DNA from: WVZL01 sp041862375
Lineage (GTDB): Bacteria > Acidobacteriota > Aminicenantia > Aminicenantales > Aminicenantaceae
NCBI GenBank assembly: GCA_041862375.1
Contig: JBGVTE010000093.1
Coordinates: 1-26,329 of the forward strand
Length of the DNA: 26,329 bases
Direction of reading: 5' to 3'
Position numbers and translations under genes: made by a program. Of the stretch, positions 6,737 to 14,971 are shown piece by piece (the stretch's first letter is position 1; each line of letters opens with the position of its first letter). Below the pieces are notes generated by a model, which searched no databases, was not told where the DNA came from, and saw only the letters and a list, made by a program, of their open reading frames with translations.

Positions 6737-9700
6737 ATGTCTATTAAGTGCCCAAAATGCGAATCAGAAAATCCCGATAATAAACGCTTCTGCGCTGATT
6801 GCGGAACACAATTAAGCCCACAAGAGAAAATCCCTGTCTCCCACACCAAAACCATCGAAACACCCAAGGAAGAACTAACCAGGGGGAGCACATTTGCCCA
6901 CAGGTACGAAATCATCGAAGAGCTCGGGAAAGGCGGTATGGGCAAGGTCTACCGGGTATTCGATAAGAAACTCGAAGGAGAAGTGGCGCTGAAGCTTGTT
7001 AAGCCTGAAATTGCTTCAGATAAGAAAACTATCGAGCGGTTCCGGAATGAACTGAAGCTTGCCCGTGAAATCGCCCACAGAAATGTCTGCCGCATGTACG
7101 ACCTGAATGAAGAAAAAGGCACATATTACATAACCATGGAGTACGTTACCGGCGAGGATTTGGCCAGTTTCATCAAGAGGGCAGCTCCTCTAAGTACAGC
7201 AAGGGCAATATCTATAGCCAAACAGGTATGTGAGGGACTGGCAGAAGCCCACCGCTTAGGCGTTGTCCACCGCGATTTGAAGCCCCAGAATGTTATGATC
7301 GACAGGGATGGCAATGCCCGGATCATGGATTTCGGCATAGCCCGCTCATTAAAAGGGAAAGGAATAACTGGAGCAGGCGTGATGATTGGTACTCCTGAGT
7401 ACATGTCACCTGAGCAAGTAGAAGGGAAGGATACCGACCAGCGCTCTGATGTTTATTCACTGGGCGTAATTCTTTATGAAATGGTAACCGGCAGGGTGCC
7501 TTTTGAAGGAGATACTCCTTTTACCGTGGGAGTGAAACACAAAAGCGAGATACCCAAAGATCCGAGGGAGCTCAACACCCAGATTCCAGAAATCCTCAGC
7601 CGGGTAATACTCAAGTGCCTGGAAAAGGAAAAAGATACAAGGTATCAAAGTGCAGGTGATGTACGATCTGTGCTGGAAAGTGTCGAGAAAGGAATTCCAA
7701 CCACCGACAGAATCGTTCCCAAGAAAAAACCTCTCACCTCGAAAGAAATAACCGTCCAGTTTACCTTGAAGAAGCTCTTTATCCCAGTTTTAGCTCTTGC
7801 TGCTGCTGTGGTTGCAGTGGTTCTTATCTGGCAGCTCCTTCCTCAAAAAGAAGTGAAAAAAACCTCCATAGCAGTGATTAGCTTTGAAAATCAGACTGGA
7901 GATAAAGCTTATGATTATCTGGCGAAGGCAATTCCCAATCTTTTGATTACGAGCCTCGAACAGTCGAGAAATATCCAGGTCATAACCTGGGAGAGGATGA
8001 ATGACCTTCTCAAGCAAATAGGAAAAAAGGATATCGAGATAATTGACAAGGATCTGGGTTTTGAGCTGTGCCGACGTGACAATATAGAGGCCATCGTGCT
8101 CGGGAGTTATGTCAAAGCAGGTGATACATTCGCCACGGACGTTAAGGTTCTGGACGTTGCTACTAAGAATATCTTGAAGAGCACAAGCTCAAGAGGTGAG
8201 GGAGTCTCGAGCATTCTTAAGAGTCAGATTGATGAATTGAGCCGGGAGATTTCCAGAGGGATCGGACTGCCTGCAAGAAAGATTGAAGAATCAAGAGTGC
8301 GGATTGCCGATGTAACGACTACCTCAATAGAAGCTTATAACTATTTCTTGAAAGGTAAAGAGGCATTTCAAAAATTTTATCATAGGGAAGCAAGGCAATA
8401 TTTAGAAAAAGCTCTCGAGCTTGACCCGAAATTTGCCGTGGCTCATCTATACCTGGGCTATAGTCATAGCAATTTAGGAAATCGTAATGCGAGAAATGAG
8501 GCATACAAGAAAGCAAAAATGTATTCTGAAAAAGCGACGGAAAAAGAGAGACTTTATATCGAAGCTCAGTATGCAAACATAATTGAGAGGGATTCAGAAA
8601 AGCGGATCCGGCTCCTCAAAGAGCTGGCAGGGAAATATCCAAAGGAGAAAGAAGTTCACTATATACTGGGTTTGATATACCACAGCAGAAATTTGTTCGA
8701 AGATGCTATCGAAGAATACCAAAAAGCTCTGGAACTTGATCCTAACTCCGGGTATGTTATGAATGACCTTGCATATACTTACTCAGACATGGGGAATTAT
8801 GAGAACGCCATCGAGTATTTTAAAAAATATGCCTCAGTTTCTCCCGGAGATGCCAATCCCTTCGACTCCATGGCCGAGCAGTATTTCCGGATGGGGCAGC
8901 TCGATGAAGCCATAGAAATATACAATAAAGCCTTGGAAATAAAACCCGATTTTGGATCAGATAGAAACATCGCTTACATCTTCGCTCTAAAGGAAGATTA
9001 CGCTGAGGCTATGAAGTGGCTCGATCAATCCATCTCCATAGAGTCTTCTGTCGGGATAAAAGCAGAAAGTTTTTTATGGAAAAGTATCTACCTTTTCTTA
9101 CTGGGAAAAAAAGAGGAAGCTTTCATCAACCTCCGTCGGGCTGAAGAACTAGCCGAGGAAGCAGGGAATCAATTCCGAATAGCCTCAATTGATTTTACGA
9201 GAGGATGGATGTATTACGACCTTGGTGAGTTTGAGCTCGAAAGAGAATACACGCAAAAGTTTATCAACTATCTTTTCAGTATTAATCCTAAATCACCCTG
9301 GTATATTTCTGGTCAGGAATTTTGTTTTGGACTTATAGATGTCCAATTGGGAAAAATCGAGTCTGCAAAATCGAGATTAGAGAAGATTAAGTCTTACCTG
9401 CCTGAATTGAATCCAGCCCAAAAAAAACAGAGAATGCATGATTATGACCTTGTCTATGCAGAGATATTGATGTCAGAAGGCTTTCCCGAGAAAGCAGTCG
9501 AGGTCTGCGAAAAAACCACTACTCTGGATATCCCTGCAATGCGTGTGGATAGACTTTTGCCTTATAATATTATGCCATTTATGAAGGATGTCCTGGCACG
9601 AGCCCACTACCAAAACGGCAAACTTGACAAAGCTATCGCCGAGTACGAACGACTGATTACCTTTGATCCTGACAGTAAAGATCGGTACCTGATTAATCCA

Positions 9701-9862
9701 AAGTATCACTACAGGCTGGCCAAACTCTACGAAGAAAAAGGATTGTCTTCAAAGGCAGTTAAACAGTACAAAAAATTCATTGACCTCTGGAAAGACGCTG
9801 ATCCTGGTTTTCCTGAGATTGAGGATGCGAAGAAGCGGCTGACTGAACTAAAAAGCCAATAA
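6737..9862 (+). CDS. Membrane-anchored Ser/Thr protein kinase: zinc ribbon, kinase, TolB-like domain, TPRs
   Basis: The product is 1041 residues in four parts. Residues 1-25 form a zinc ribbon (Cys5, Cys8, Cys19, Cys22). Residues 57-315 form a Hanks-type kinase: GKGGMG (65-70), Lys86 for ATP, Glu105 of helix C, HRDLKPQN (178-185) with catalytic Asp180, DFG (198-200), and SPE (224-226) in place of APE. HRD is intact, so it should be active. One membrane helix lies at about 347-367. Outside it, residues 375-525 resemble the TolB-like domain often fused to bacterial cyclases and kinases (SIAVISFENQTG, AIVLGSYV). From about residue 540 to the end run TPR units (EDAIEEYQKALELDPNSGY; DEAIEIYNKALEIKPDFG). 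It probably senses envelope state and phosphorylates cytoplasmic targets; the targets are unknown. The orientation (kinase inside) is inferred. The C-terminal end is also present as a remnant at 3795-4220. Confidence 0.93.
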   Translation: MSIKCPKCESENPDNKRFCADCGTQLSPQEKIPVSHTKTIETPKEELTRGSTFAHRYEIIEELGKGGMGKVYRVFDKKLEGEVALKLVKPEIASDKKTIERFRNELKLAREIAHRNVCRMYDLNEEKGTYYITMEYVTGEDLASFIKRAAPLSTARAISIAKQVCEGLAEAHRLGVVHRDLKPQNVMIDRDGNARIMDFGIARSLKGKGITGAGVMIGTPEYMSPEQVEGKDTDQRSDVYSLGVILYEMVTGRVPFEGDTPFTVGVKHKSEIPKDPRELNTQIPEILSRVILKCLEKEKDTRYQSAGDVRSVLESVEKGIPTTDRIVPKKKPLTSKEITVQFTLKKLFIPVLALAAAVVAVVLIWQLLPQKEVKKTSIAVISFENQTGDKAYDYLAKAIPNLLITSLEQSRNIQVITWERMNDLLKQIGKKDIEIIDKDLGFELCRRDNIEAIVLGSYVKAGDTFATDVKVLDVATKNILKSTSSRGEGVSSILKSQIDELSREISRGIGLPARKIEESRVRIADVTTTSIEAYNYFLKGKEAFQKFYHREARQYLEKALELDPKFAVAHLYLGYSHSNLGNRNARNEAYKKAKMYSEKATEKERLYIEAQYANIIERDSEKRIRLLKELAGKYPKEKEVHYILGLIYHSRNLFEDAIEEYQKALELDPNSGYVMNDLAYTYSDMGNYENAIEYFKKYASVSPGDANPFDSMAEQYFRMGQLDEAIEIYNKALEIKPDFGSDRNIAYIFALKEDYAEAMKWLDQSISIESSVGIKAESFLWKSIYLFLLGKKEEAFINLRRAEELAEEAGNQFRIASIDFTRGWMYYDLGEFELEREYTQKFINYLFSINPKSPWYISGQEFCFGLIDVQLGKIESAKSRLEKIKSYLPELNPAQKKQRMHDYDLVYAEILMSEGFPEKAVEVCEKTTTLDIPAMRVDRLLPYNIMPFMKDVLARAHYQNGKLDKAIAEYERLITFDPDSKDRYLINPKYHYRLAKLYEEKGLSSKAVKQYKKFIDLWKDADPGFPEIEDAKKRLTELKSQ

Positions 9863-9921
9863 TTCTCTGGATAACTTATTGTCATTGCGGAAGGGAAACC
9901 AGGAGAAGGCAGAAATACCTT

Positions 9922-9962
9922 GGTACGCCAGTTAAGAGAAAAATAGACCCGTACCTTTTTTT
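9922..9962 (+). terminator. Weak candidate terminator after the kinase gene
   Basis: GGTACG (9922-9927) can pair with CGTACC (9950-9955) and is followed directly by seven T (9956-9962). The stem is only six pairs and the loop is 22 nt, so this is a weak candidate. Confidence 0.3.
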
Positions 9963-9981
9963 AATTTATTTTAAAAAAGAA

Positions 9982-10011
9982 TTGTTTTGTCTTTTTTATT
10001 TATGATATTAT
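9982..10011 (+). promoter_or_regulatory. Candidate promoter giving a nearly leaderless mRNA for the metzincin-TPR gene
   Basis: TTGTTT (9982-9987), an 18-bp spacer and TATTAT (10006-10011) would start transcription about 10018-10020, two to four bases before the ATG at 10022. No ribosome site precedes that ATG, which fits leaderless translation. A later start or an unseen upstream promoter is possible. Confidence 0.35.
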
Positions 10012-10021
10012 CATCGCGCGA

Positions 10022-11983
10022 ATGGCTCCCGCCACGAGAGACCTCTCCTTTCGAATTGCCTGGCGTGCACTGCTCAAAATAATAGTAGCTACATCTCTTC
10101 TTCTCATCTCCCTCAGCTCATTCATAGCTCAACCCCCTCTCCGAACTATAAACATCAGGATTGCTTTCGATGAAGAGTTTCAATTTAACAAACAATGGAA
10201 CGTGACCATCAAGCATGTCATAAACGCATCTTCCAGAAAATTCAAGAACCATTTTGGTATCAGATTCAATGTCATAGCTCTTGAACCCTGGAAATCGGAT
10301 AATTCGCTCCTAAGCATCTACGACCTGATCAACGACCTGAGAAAAAAGGTTTTATTGAGTGATAGTGATATCGTCATCGGATTTACAGACCAAAGGACGC
10401 GAAAGGAGGATATTGTCGGTGCTGCCCTCTATCTAAACAACTATGTCATGGTTAAAAAGATGAACTCAAAGCGGTTGATGAGCCTGGCGCTATCTCATGA
10501 GCTATGTCACCTCTTTGGAGCAGTCGACCTTAATGAAAAAGAGTCGATCATGGCCCTTAAAAATCCCGGCCAGGATTTCGACATGTTTACCACTCGCATA
10601 GTTCTCCTGAATAGAAACCGGAAGTTTATTCCTCACATTTTTCCCTTGGAAAAGGACAAGTGGGACGAGGCGGTCAACCTCTACAAAGATAGGAAACGTT
10701 TAGGCCGTAAAGAGGTTGACCTCAACATCATGCTTGCCATATTCTATATTGAAAAGAAGGAATATGATCTAGCCATTGCCGAATGCCTCGAGTTTGCAGC
10801 GCTCCATCCTAATTCAGTAGAAATCCACAATCTCCTCGGCATCGCCTACCGCCGGAAAGGGGAGCTCGAGAGGGCAATTGAGCAGTATAAAAAGGTTTTG
10901 AACCTGGAGTCAGGTATACCCGAACTTCATTATAACATGGGAATAGCCCTGACTGAATTGGGACGGCTGGAGGAGGCCATCGAGGAATTCAAAAGAGCCA
11001 TCGAGCTTAATCCCGATTATGCCAAGGCATTTTCCAATCTCGCTTACATTTACTTAAACCTTGAGAATCCTGATCTGGCCATCCATTTCGCCAGGAAAGC
11101 GCTCGCGATATATCCCGAGATGGCTAAAGCGCTGTCTACATTGGGGGGGGCCTTGATTCTAATGAATGACTTAGAAGAAGCGGAATTCGCTTCCATCCAG
11201 GCGCTTAGATTAAATCCTTCCCTTTCTATCCCGCACAACATTTTAGGTACTATTCATATGCGCAGGAATAATCTGGATAGGGCTATCGCCGAGTATCAAA
11301 CTGCTTTAGCCAATAATCCGCAGTTCCCTGAGGCCTACTACAATTTGGGACGGGCATACCTCATGAAAGGATTAACCAATTCGGCAATCGCAGCTTTTCT
11401 GGGAGCAATTGATTTGAAACCGGATTACGCCAAAGCCTACTCTAACCTTGGGTCTGCTTATATCAAAAAGGGATTGATTCAAGAGGCTATCAGAGCTTTT
11501 CAGATGGCTATAGAAGTGAAACCCGATTATGCTCTTGCTTATTCCAATCTCGGCTATATTTACCTGGACACAGGAATACTGGAAAAAGCCAAAAGTTCCG
11601 CCGCCAAGGCTGTTGAACTCGATTCCAGTCTCCCTGAAGCTCTCAATTTGATGGGATTATTGTATGAGAGGGAAGAAAATTTCTCCAACGCCCTTGTGGA
11701 ATACCGGAAGGCATTGAACATTAATCCAGAAAATTTCAAAACACATCAAAATTTAGCCAACCTCTACTTTAAAAAAACGCTCTTTGACCAGTCCGAATAT
11801 CATTACAAAAAAGTGCTCGAGCTCAAGCCTGATTCTCCCTCAGCATACAACAATCTGGCGGTGATCTTCTTTCACCAGAAGAACTATCTCTCAGCCTGGG
11901 CTTATCTTAAAACTGCAGAAAGGATGGGAGCTAAAGTTCATCCCGGGTTCAAAGAAGAGCTGAGAAAAAAAGTTCAGGATTAA
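10022..11983 (+). CDS. Metzincin-like zinc protease domain fused to a long TPR array
   Basis: The product is 653 residues. A hydrophobic segment at about 17-36 (LLKIIVATSLLLISLSSFIA) acts as signal peptide or anchor. Residues 42-190 form a compact domain with LSHELCHLFGAVD. This gives the metzincin zinc motif HExxHxxGxxD: His159, Glu160, His163, Gly166, Asp169. SIMA follows, with Met177 placed as the Met-turn. Asp as third ligand instead of His is known in snapalysin-type (M7) peptidases. Beyond residue 230 about twelve TPRs follow, many close to consensus (AIEEFKRAIELNPDYAKAFS; AIAAFLGAIDLKPDYAKAYS). The catalytic motif is intact, so activity is plausible. The TPR part probably binds a protein partner outside the cytoplasmic membrane. 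No ribosome site precedes the ATG. The end overlaps the convergent radical SAM gene by four bases. Confidence 0.85.
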   Translation: MAPATRDLSFRIAWRALLKIIVATSLLLISLSSFIAQPPLRTINIRIAFDEEFQFNKQWNVTIKHVINASSRKFKNHFGIRFNVIALEPWKSDNSLLSIYDLINDLRKKVLLSDSDIVIGFTDQRTRKEDIVGAALYLNNYVMVKKMNSKRLMSLALSHELCHLFGAVDLNEKESIMALKNPGQDFDMFTTRIVLLNRNRKFIPHIFPLEKDKWDEAVNLYKDRKRLGRKEVDLNIMLAIFYIEKKEYDLAIAECLEFAALHPNSVEIHNLLGIAYRRKGELERAIEQYKKVLNLESGIPELHYNMGIALTELGRLEEAIEEFKRAIELNPDYAKAFSNLAYIYLNLENPDLAIHFARKALAIYPEMAKALSTLGGALILMNDLEEAEFASIQALRLNPSLSIPHNILGTIHMRRNNLDRAIAEYQTALANNPQFPEAYYNLGRAYLMKGLTNSAIAAFLGAIDLKPDYAKAYSNLGSAYIKKGLIQEAIRAFQMAIEVKPDYALAYSNLGYIYLDTGILEKAKSSAAKAVELDSSLPEALNLMGLLYEREENFSNALVEYRKALNINPENFKTHQNLANLYFKKTLFDQSEYHYKKVLELKPDSPSAYNNLAVIFFHQKNYLSAWAYLKTAERMGAKVHPGFKEELRKKVQD

Positions 11984-12735
11984 AAAAGAACCTCGAAATT
12001 CATCCTTCTTTTTTTCAATTCACTGATTAGCCGGGTTCTGTATTCATAGAAAAATTCTGGCGCTGTTGCCTTCTGTAAATTGCATTGGCTATAAAATCCT
12101 TTTATTGTGCTCACATAGTTCATCTTATCCAAGTAGACATAGTCCACTTTTCCTTCAAGAAGCTCCACGAGCTTTTCTGGACTACCCGGGAGAATAGGTC
12201 CGATGAAGGCAAATGTTCTCACTCCTCTCGAGTGAATCTTCTCCAGAGCAGCGAGCCTCTGTTCTACTTTCGAGGCTCTCGATTCAAATAGTCTGGCAAT
12301 TTTTTCGTTATCGGTTGTTATGGTAAATCCCACATCGATTTCCTCGAATCCTTTCAGCAAATCAAGGTCACGCAAAACAAGCACTGATTTTGTCTGGATA
12401 TTAACAGGAAATTGCTTCTTCAAAAGCTCTTCAAGGCATTGTCTCGTCAGCCTGTGCTTTTCCTCAAGAGGCTGGTAGGGGTCACAGACGGAAGAAATCC
12501 ATACCTTCCCTTTTCTTGCCTTCTCCAACTGTTTTCTTAGGAGTTCTGGCGCATTGACTTTGATATCAACAAATTCTCCCCATGGCTCTTTGTGGCCGGA
12601 ATATCGTTTCATGAACAACCGAGCATAACAGTATTTGCAGCCTACCTGGCATCCGGTATAGGGATTCAAACAGTAGTCGAAGATTTTCGATTTATTGAGG
12701 ATGCTCTTGGCCTTTACTTCCCTGATAATCAGCAC
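11980..12735 (-). CDS. Radical SAM protein, SPL-like (Rv2578c-type) family
   Basis: The product is 251 residues, initiated at ATG 12735. The iron-sulfur motif CxxxCxxC is present as Cys29, Cys33 and Cys36 (GCQVGCKYCYA), preceded by NPYTGC. The rest follows the spore-photoproduct-lyase-like subgroup: WISSVCDPYQPLE (about 80-92), VNIQTKSVLVLRDLDLL, GFTITTDNE and FIGPILPGSPE, consistent with a TIM-type barrel. Members of this subgroup are widespread outside spore formers and most have no assigned reaction; a role in nucleic acid repair is only suggested by relationship. It is cytoplasmic, single and convergent with the TPR gene (four-base overlap at the stops, no terminator between). It is the one gene here with no link to the envelope or peptide degradation. 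Confidence 0.88.
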   Translation of the reverse strand: MLIIREVKAKSILNKSKIFDYCLNPYTGCQVGCKYCYARLFMKRYSGHKEPWGEFVDIKVNAPELLRKQLEKARKGKVWISSVCDPYQPLEEKHRLTRQCLEELLKKQFPVNIQTKSVLVLRDLDLLKGFEEIDVGFTITTDNEKIARLFESRASKVEQRLAALEKIHSRGVRTFAFIGPILPGSPEKLVELLEGKVDYVYLDKMNYVSTIKGFYSQCNLQKATAPEFFYEYRTRLISELKKRRMNFEVLF

Positions 12736-12897
12736 TGAAATTTACTCCCTTACAAATTATCATACTAAAGCAAAAAGAGAATCAGGTCTACATTTTTAAC
12801 TTTTTTAAAACTTATATTTGGGATTGACGTTAAGCATTAGCACCTCTAATCCTGTTTTCAAAAAGGTTAAATTTACACCTGCGCTTCACTCTTCGGT

Positions 12898-12926
12898 TTG
12901 ACAAAAATCCTCTAAATTATTATTTT
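12898..12926 (+). promoter_or_regulatory. Sigma-70-type promoter for the M49 peptidase gene
   Basis: A perfect TTGACA (12898-12903), a 17-bp spacer and TATTTT (12921-12926) lie 93 bp before the ATG at 13019, giving a leader of about 85 nt. A TATAAT also occurs at 12926-12931 but sits too far from the -35 box. Confidence 0.55.
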
Positions 12927-13018
12927 ATAATCAAATAAAAATAGGAATCCCTGGCATATGAAGTGTCCTCAATTTGGCGTTGAAAATCCTGTTGATATCC
13001 GCAAATAAGGAGGATAGT

Positions 13019-14734
13019 ATGTTTATTCAGAAAAATTATTTAATCTCATTTATCGTGATTATGCCTTGGCTTTTTGCCATCGGTTTGAATTTTGGATGTA
13101 AGGTTGAAAAAACAGAGGAGATGGATAAAATGGCACAGCTCGAAAAGGCTCCTGACATCAAAGAGCGATTAGCTCAGTATGCCCCTACTGAACTCACCTT
13201 TGACGAGAGCCTCCTCAATGAAGAACAGAAACAGGTTCTCGAAAAACTGGTCCTGGCCGCAAAGCAAATTGATAACATCTTCTGGAAACAGGCCTCGCAT
13301 GTCGGACTGGAAATTAAGCAGAAACTGGAGAAGTGGGATGATCCGGCTGCTGAAGATTACCTCCACTATCTTAAAATAAACTTTGGACCTTTTGATCGAC
13401 TGGATGAAAATCTTCCTTTTATCGGCTCCGATCCAAAACCGCTCGGAGCAGGCTTTTACCCTCCGGATTTAACCAAAGGTTACTTCCAGGGCTATCTGGA
13501 CGGCTATCCTGCGCGTAAGGAAGCACTGGAAAGCCACTACACTGTTGTTAAAAGAGAGGATGGATCACTCATTCCCGTTCCCTACAACGAAGAATACAGA
13601 GAAAACCTCGAACCCGCTTCTCAATACTTGAGAGAGGCAGCAGAGATTACTTCCAACGAATCTCTAAAAAAATACCTCAGCCAGCGTGCGGATGACCTCC
13701 TCTCAAACGATTACTACCAGAGCGACTGCGACTGGATCGATGTGGAAGGAAATCTGGTGGAAATTGTTATCGGCCCCTATGAGGTCTACGAAGATAAGCT
13801 CAACGGTCTCAAGGCTGCCTATGAAGCTTATGTCTATGTTAATGACGTAGAGGAAATGAAAAAGATAAAAGGGTACCTCAACTACTTAAATGATATGCAG
13901 CAGAATCTTCCTGTAGAGCAAAAATACAAGAACCAGGAAATTGCAGGACTTAAATCCCCGCTTAATGTCGTCTTCGAAGTCTTTGGCGCCGGCGACGGAA
14001 GAGTTGGGGTTCAGTCTATAGCTTTTGTCCTTCCCAATGACGAACGGGTCAGAGAGGAAAAAGGCACAAAAAAGATCTTCCTAAAGAACATGATGGAAGC
14101 CAAGTTCAACAAGATTCTAGTTCCTATCTCTAAGAAAGTCCTTAAAGGCGCAGATGCAGAATATGTCACCTTCTATGCTTACTTCAACCAGGTCATACTT
14201 CATGAGATTTGCCATGTGCTGGGCGTAAACTACGTGGCACTAGCAGACGGAACTAAGACCACAGTCAACAAAGCTCTGAAAGAATATTACTCAGCCATAG
14301 AAGAGAGCAAAGCTGATGTCGTAGGGCTCTACAATGTCCAGCTTCTGAAGGAGAAAGGCTGGATTCCGGATGAGAAGGAGAAAGAAATCTACATCACCTA
14401 CCTTGCCGGCATGTTCAGGTCCATGAGATTTGGAGTGCACGAGGCACACGGACTGGGAACGCTGTTTCAATTTAATTTCTTAAGAGAAAAAGGCGCCTTT
14501 GTCTATGATGAAGAAACAGAAAAATTCCACGTTGACATGAGCAAAATCAGAGATGCTGTAAAAGAACTTTCCCAGAAACTCCTTATCCTCGAAGGAGACG
14601 GAAGCTACGAGAATGCTGCGGAGTTTATCAAGCGCTACGGCAAGGAGGATGAAACTACGAAAAAGATTATCGATAGCCTCACTGACATTCCTGTGGACAT
14701 CGAACCCATATTCATTGGGGTCAGGCTTTCATAA
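13019..14734 (+). CDS. Dipeptidyl-peptidase III-like (M49) zinc peptidase, lipoprotein
   Basis: I start at ATG 13019 (571 residues), not at the in-frame upstream ATG 12974, because AAGGAGG (13007-13013) precedes it by five bases and it places a lipoprotein signal at the N-terminus. The hydrophobic segment 8-25 ends in a loose lipobox with Cys27. The zinc motif is HEICH (His395, Glu396, His399). EESKAD (428-433) follows 33 residues after the motif's first His and corresponds to the EECRAE motif that supplies the third ligand, here Glu429. Family enzymes release dipeptides from the N-terminus of short peptides. Classical members have six-residue HELLGH; the five-residue form is rarer. It probably works in the periplasm. 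The last codons (GVRLS) and the stop lie inside a REP-like repeat, so the C-terminus may have been rewritten. Confidence 0.87.
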   Translation: MFIQKNYLISFIVIMPWLFAIGLNFGCKVEKTEEMDKMAQLEKAPDIKERLAQYAPTELTFDESLLNEEQKQVLEKLVLAAKQIDNIFWKQASHVGLEIKQKLEKWDDPAAEDYLHYLKINFGPFDRLDENLPFIGSDPKPLGAGFYPPDLTKGYFQGYLDGYPARKEALESHYTVVKREDGSLIPVPYNEEYRENLEPASQYLREAAEITSNESLKKYLSQRADDLLSNDYYQSDCDWIDVEGNLVEIVIGPYEVYEDKLNGLKAAYEAYVYVNDVEEMKKIKGYLNYLNDMQQNLPVEQKYKNQEIAGLKSPLNVVFEVFGAGDGRVGVQSIAFVLPNDERVREEKGTKKIFLKNMMEAKFNKILVPISKKVLKGADAEYVTFYAYFNQVILHEICHVLGVNYVALADGTKTTVNKALKEYYSAIEESKADVVGLYNVQLLKEKGWIPDEKEKEIYITYLAGMFRSMRFGVHEAHGLGTLFQFNFLREKGAFVYDEETEKFHVDMSKIRDAVKELSQKLLILEGDGSYENAAEFIKRYGKEDETTKKIIDSLTDIPVDIEPIFIGVRLS

Positions 14735-14910
14735 CTTTCATAATTTAAATACATTTTAAATTTAACTCCATCATTTCTAAAAGGAATGAAACAAAATTTT
14801 GTTTCTTTCTACTTATACAACCTCATTGAACGTGAATTATAAGGCGCAGGGATTAAACTGCGTTCTTCTGTCTTAGAAGATATCCAACTTATGAAAGCCT
14901 GACCCCATTG
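14713..14910. repeat. REP-bounded inverted-repeat element (about 198 bp)
   Basis: The two ends are inverted copies of 22 bp with one mismatch (14713-14734 and 14889-14910), core GGGGTCAGGCTTTCATAA. The interior is AT-rich and non-coding, with an 18-bp perfect palindrome GAAACAAAATTTTGTTTC at 14788-14805. The left end overlaps the end of the M49 gene, including its stop. The same core recurs at 20271-20297 (27 bp shared with the right end) and, altered, at 22639-22667. This has the form of a MITE or paired-REP element. No transposase lies in the window. Confidence 0.7.
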
Positions 14911-14936
14911 ACATAGGTCTCTCTATACATTAATAA
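14908..14936 (+). promoter_or_regulatory. Promoter of the M14 pair, -35 box at the edge of the repeat
   Basis: TTGACA (14908-14913), a 17-bp spacer and TAATAA (14931-14936) lie about 36 bp before the TTG start at 14972. The first half of the -35 box is also the outer end of the repeat copy at 14889-14910. Confidence 0.5.
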
Positions 14937-14971
14937 TACCTCTCAAATACATTTCATTAAGGAGGTAAAAC

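Noticed and set aside
9881..9890. GTCATTGCGG after the kinase gene as a third copy of the GTCATTGCGA repeat
   Set aside because: Only ten bases match and no partner arm is found, so it is mentioned as a possible trace but not annotated.
12974..13018. Upstream ATG for the M49 gene
   Set aside because: It has no ribosome site, and it would place 15 residues before a proper lipoprotein signal; ATG 13019 has AAGGAGG five bases before it.
14735..14971. Possible CRISPR or riboswitch in the AT-rich gap before the M14 pair
   Set aside because: There is a single inverted pair and one palindrome, no regularly spaced direct repeats and no known leader fold.
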